64,000 bases of DNA from DATHBD01 sp035296325. GTDB taxonomy: Bacteria > Actinomycetota > Actinomycetes > Mycobacteriales > Micromonosporaceae. The number at the start of each line of letters is the position of its first letter. The stretch's first letter is position 1. The DNA lies in assembly GCA_035296325.1 (NCBI GenBank), contig DATHBD010000079.1, forward strand, positions 1-64,000, written 5' to 3'. A program made the translations under genes and the position numbers. This document shows positions 62,932-64,000 of the stretch, piece after piece. The notes under the pieces are model-generated. The model had not been told where the DNA came from. It did not search any database and saw only the letters and a program-made list of their open reading frames with translations.

Positions 62932-63882
62932 TTACGCGGACTGCTCCTCGGTACGCATGTGCATGCGTACCTTCGTGCCGGGCTGGTCGGTGCGGATTTC
63001 CAGCAGGTCGCAGAGCTGTCGGGCGATCCACAGCCCGTGCCCGCCTTCGGCCGACGGGTCGCCCGGCACGTGGCCGAGGAAGGTGTCCCGGGCGGTGCCG
63101 TGGTCACGGATCTCGCAGACGATCCGCCGTCCGGAGCGCCACAGCCGGACCTCGCCGCTGCCGCCGCCGTGCCGGATCGCGTTCGTGGTGACCTCGTTGA
63201 CGGCGAGCCGGAGGTCGTCCAAGCGCCGCGGGGACAGGCCCATCGCGGCGGCGTGGCGGGCGACAAAGCGCCGCACTGGCGCGGGGTCGGTGTCGAAGCG
63301 CATCCAGTCGACGCCGTTCTCCGGCGGCGGCGGGAGGTCGCGGTTGCACTCGACGTAGTACGCCGCGGGATCGGTGAACGCGTCGCTGGGCTGGTGGAGT
63401 GCGCCGACGGTCAGTTCGGGGTGGGTACGCCGGGCTTCGGCGACGATCTCAGCGGGCACCGTCCGGCTGTCGTACCCGCACATCATCCACGCCGGCGATG
63501 TCGCCAGCGCCACATTGATCACCGCCTCGAACCGGCACCACTCCACGGCCTCCAGCGGGTCGAGCGACGTCCGGACCGGCTGCCCGATGATGCGCACGAA
63601 GTCGTGACCTGCCAGGCGTTCCTCGAGGTGCCGGTAACAGGCGGCAAGGGCGCGCCCCGGAGCGTCGTACCAGCTCGCCGGCTCGAAGAAGCTCACCTTG
63701 TCGGCCATGGGGCCCAAGCTCTCGCGGAGCAGTGCGGTGTCCGTTTTGGAAGTGATCGCCAGGATCGCGTCGCCGTTGTCGACGCCGTCTCGGACGAACG
63801 GGAGCACGGCGGCGAGGAACTCGTCCGAGGTGTCGTAGAGCAGAGCCTGGTGCACGAGGCCGGGTGAGTCGGGCCGCTTCAA
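62932..63882 (-). CDS. MEDS-domain sensor with anti-sigma-type HATPase
   Basis: 316 residues from a TTG at 63882 preceded by AAGGGTGG; ATG 63933 is an alternative that adds an unlikely leader. The N-terminal MEDS domain (about 8-165: HQALLYDTSDEFLAAVLPFVRDGVDNGDAILAIT, SWYDAPGRALAACYRHLE, VRIIGQPV) is linked to hydrocarbon or redox sensing. The C-terminal HATPase_c (about 200-316) has VNEVTTNAIRHGGGSGEVRLW (N box) and SAEGGHGLWIARQLCD (G box), the RsbW anti-sigma kinase type. Probably sequesters a sigma factor or phosphorylates an antagonist; partner genes are not in the window. Confidence 0.87.
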   Translation of the reverse strand: MKRPDSPGLVHQALLYDTSDEFLAAVLPFVRDGVDNGDAILAITSKTDTALLRESLGPMADKVSFFEPASWYDAPGRALAACYRHLEERLAGHDFVRIIGQPVRTSLDPLEAVEWCRFEAVINVALATSPAWMMCGYDSRTVPAEIVAEARRTHPELTVGALHQPSDAFTDPAAYYVECNRDLPPPPENGVDWMRFDTDPAPVRRFVARHAAAMGLSPRRLDDLRLAVNEVTTNAIRHGGGSGEVRLWRSGRRIVCEIRDHGTARDTFLGHVPGDPSAEGGHGLWIARQLCDLLEIRTDQPGTKVRMHMRTEEQSA

Positions 63883-64000
63883 TCGGCACCACCCTTCCGG
63901 CTGCGCACAGGGCGCGATCCGGGGCGGGACCATCGGAGAACCTGTGGTAACCGGTGCTTACCCGATCGTGGGGAATACATTCATCGGGAGGGTCACACCA

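Overview
The window is very GC-rich with strongly GC-biased third codon positions. Many genes start at GTG or TTG behind GGAGG-type sites. Tandem CIRCE operators precede groEL, a SAM riboswitch precedes threonine synthase, and there is a monoderm Tad/Flp locus with a TadE/TadG pair. Together these point to a filamentous actinobacterium, most likely of the Micromonosporaceae (an inference; there is no rRNA or tRNA gene to confirm it). No insertion sequence, prophage or CRISPR array was seen.

Layout. 1-9175: the tail of an HNH endonuclease, a small conserved protein, then a plant-polymer block made of a GH9 endoglucanase with two CBM3 modules, a DNRLRE-type lipoprotein, a frameshifted CBM2 remnant, a discoidin/DUF5060/apiosidase-like glycosidase and a LytR-CpsA-Psr enzyme. 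9670-16710: an RCK-2TM-RCK channel-like protein, a PAP2 phosphatase coupled to an APC permease, nagA facing a DeoR regulator, and a DUF3263 protein. 16979-19486: a four-gene cassette that looks like a type VII secretion effector locus (LpqN/DcrB-like protein, CpnT-NTD-like polymorphic toxin, YbaB-fold protein, WXG100-like protein). 19555-25757: a CDC48-like double AAA ATPase divergent from a hydrolase-ABC ATPase fusion with its ABC-2 permease.

25849-46083 is mostly housekeeping: SAM riboswitch-thrC, a GNAT enzyme, paaN, a cold-shock protein, groEL with two CIRCE boxes, small stress-type hypotheticals, an FAD oxidoreductase, SRPBCC and SDR proteins, glpD, a DUF3558 lipoprotein, a DUF4031 protein, an HD phosphohydrolase, a secreted beta-propeller, a universal stress protein and an APC permease. 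46257-54731 is a Tad/Flp pilus locus (Flp pilin, TadG-like on the opposite strand, TadE, CpaB/RcpC, CpaE/TadZ, CpaF/TadA, a VWA-TadB fusion, TadC). 54740-63882 holds a macrodomain protein, a divergent methionyl-tRNA synthetase, an SGNH hydrolase with a ricin-type lectin, a VOC/GntR pair, a discoidin-galactose oxidase, a secreted helical protein and a MEDS/HATPase regulator.

Two themes cross the window. One is secreted polysaccharide and sugar-alcohol chemistry (GH9, apiosidase-like, galactose oxidase, SGNH-ricin, nagA). The other is an unusual density of short tandem repeats (about 6 to 24 bp), both between genes and in frame inside linkers. The strongest candidates for something new are the 16979-19486 toxin cassette, the RCK-2TM-RCK channel without a TVGYG filter, and the extracellular hydrolase fused to an ABC ATPase. 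All names are from reading the sequence without database searches.
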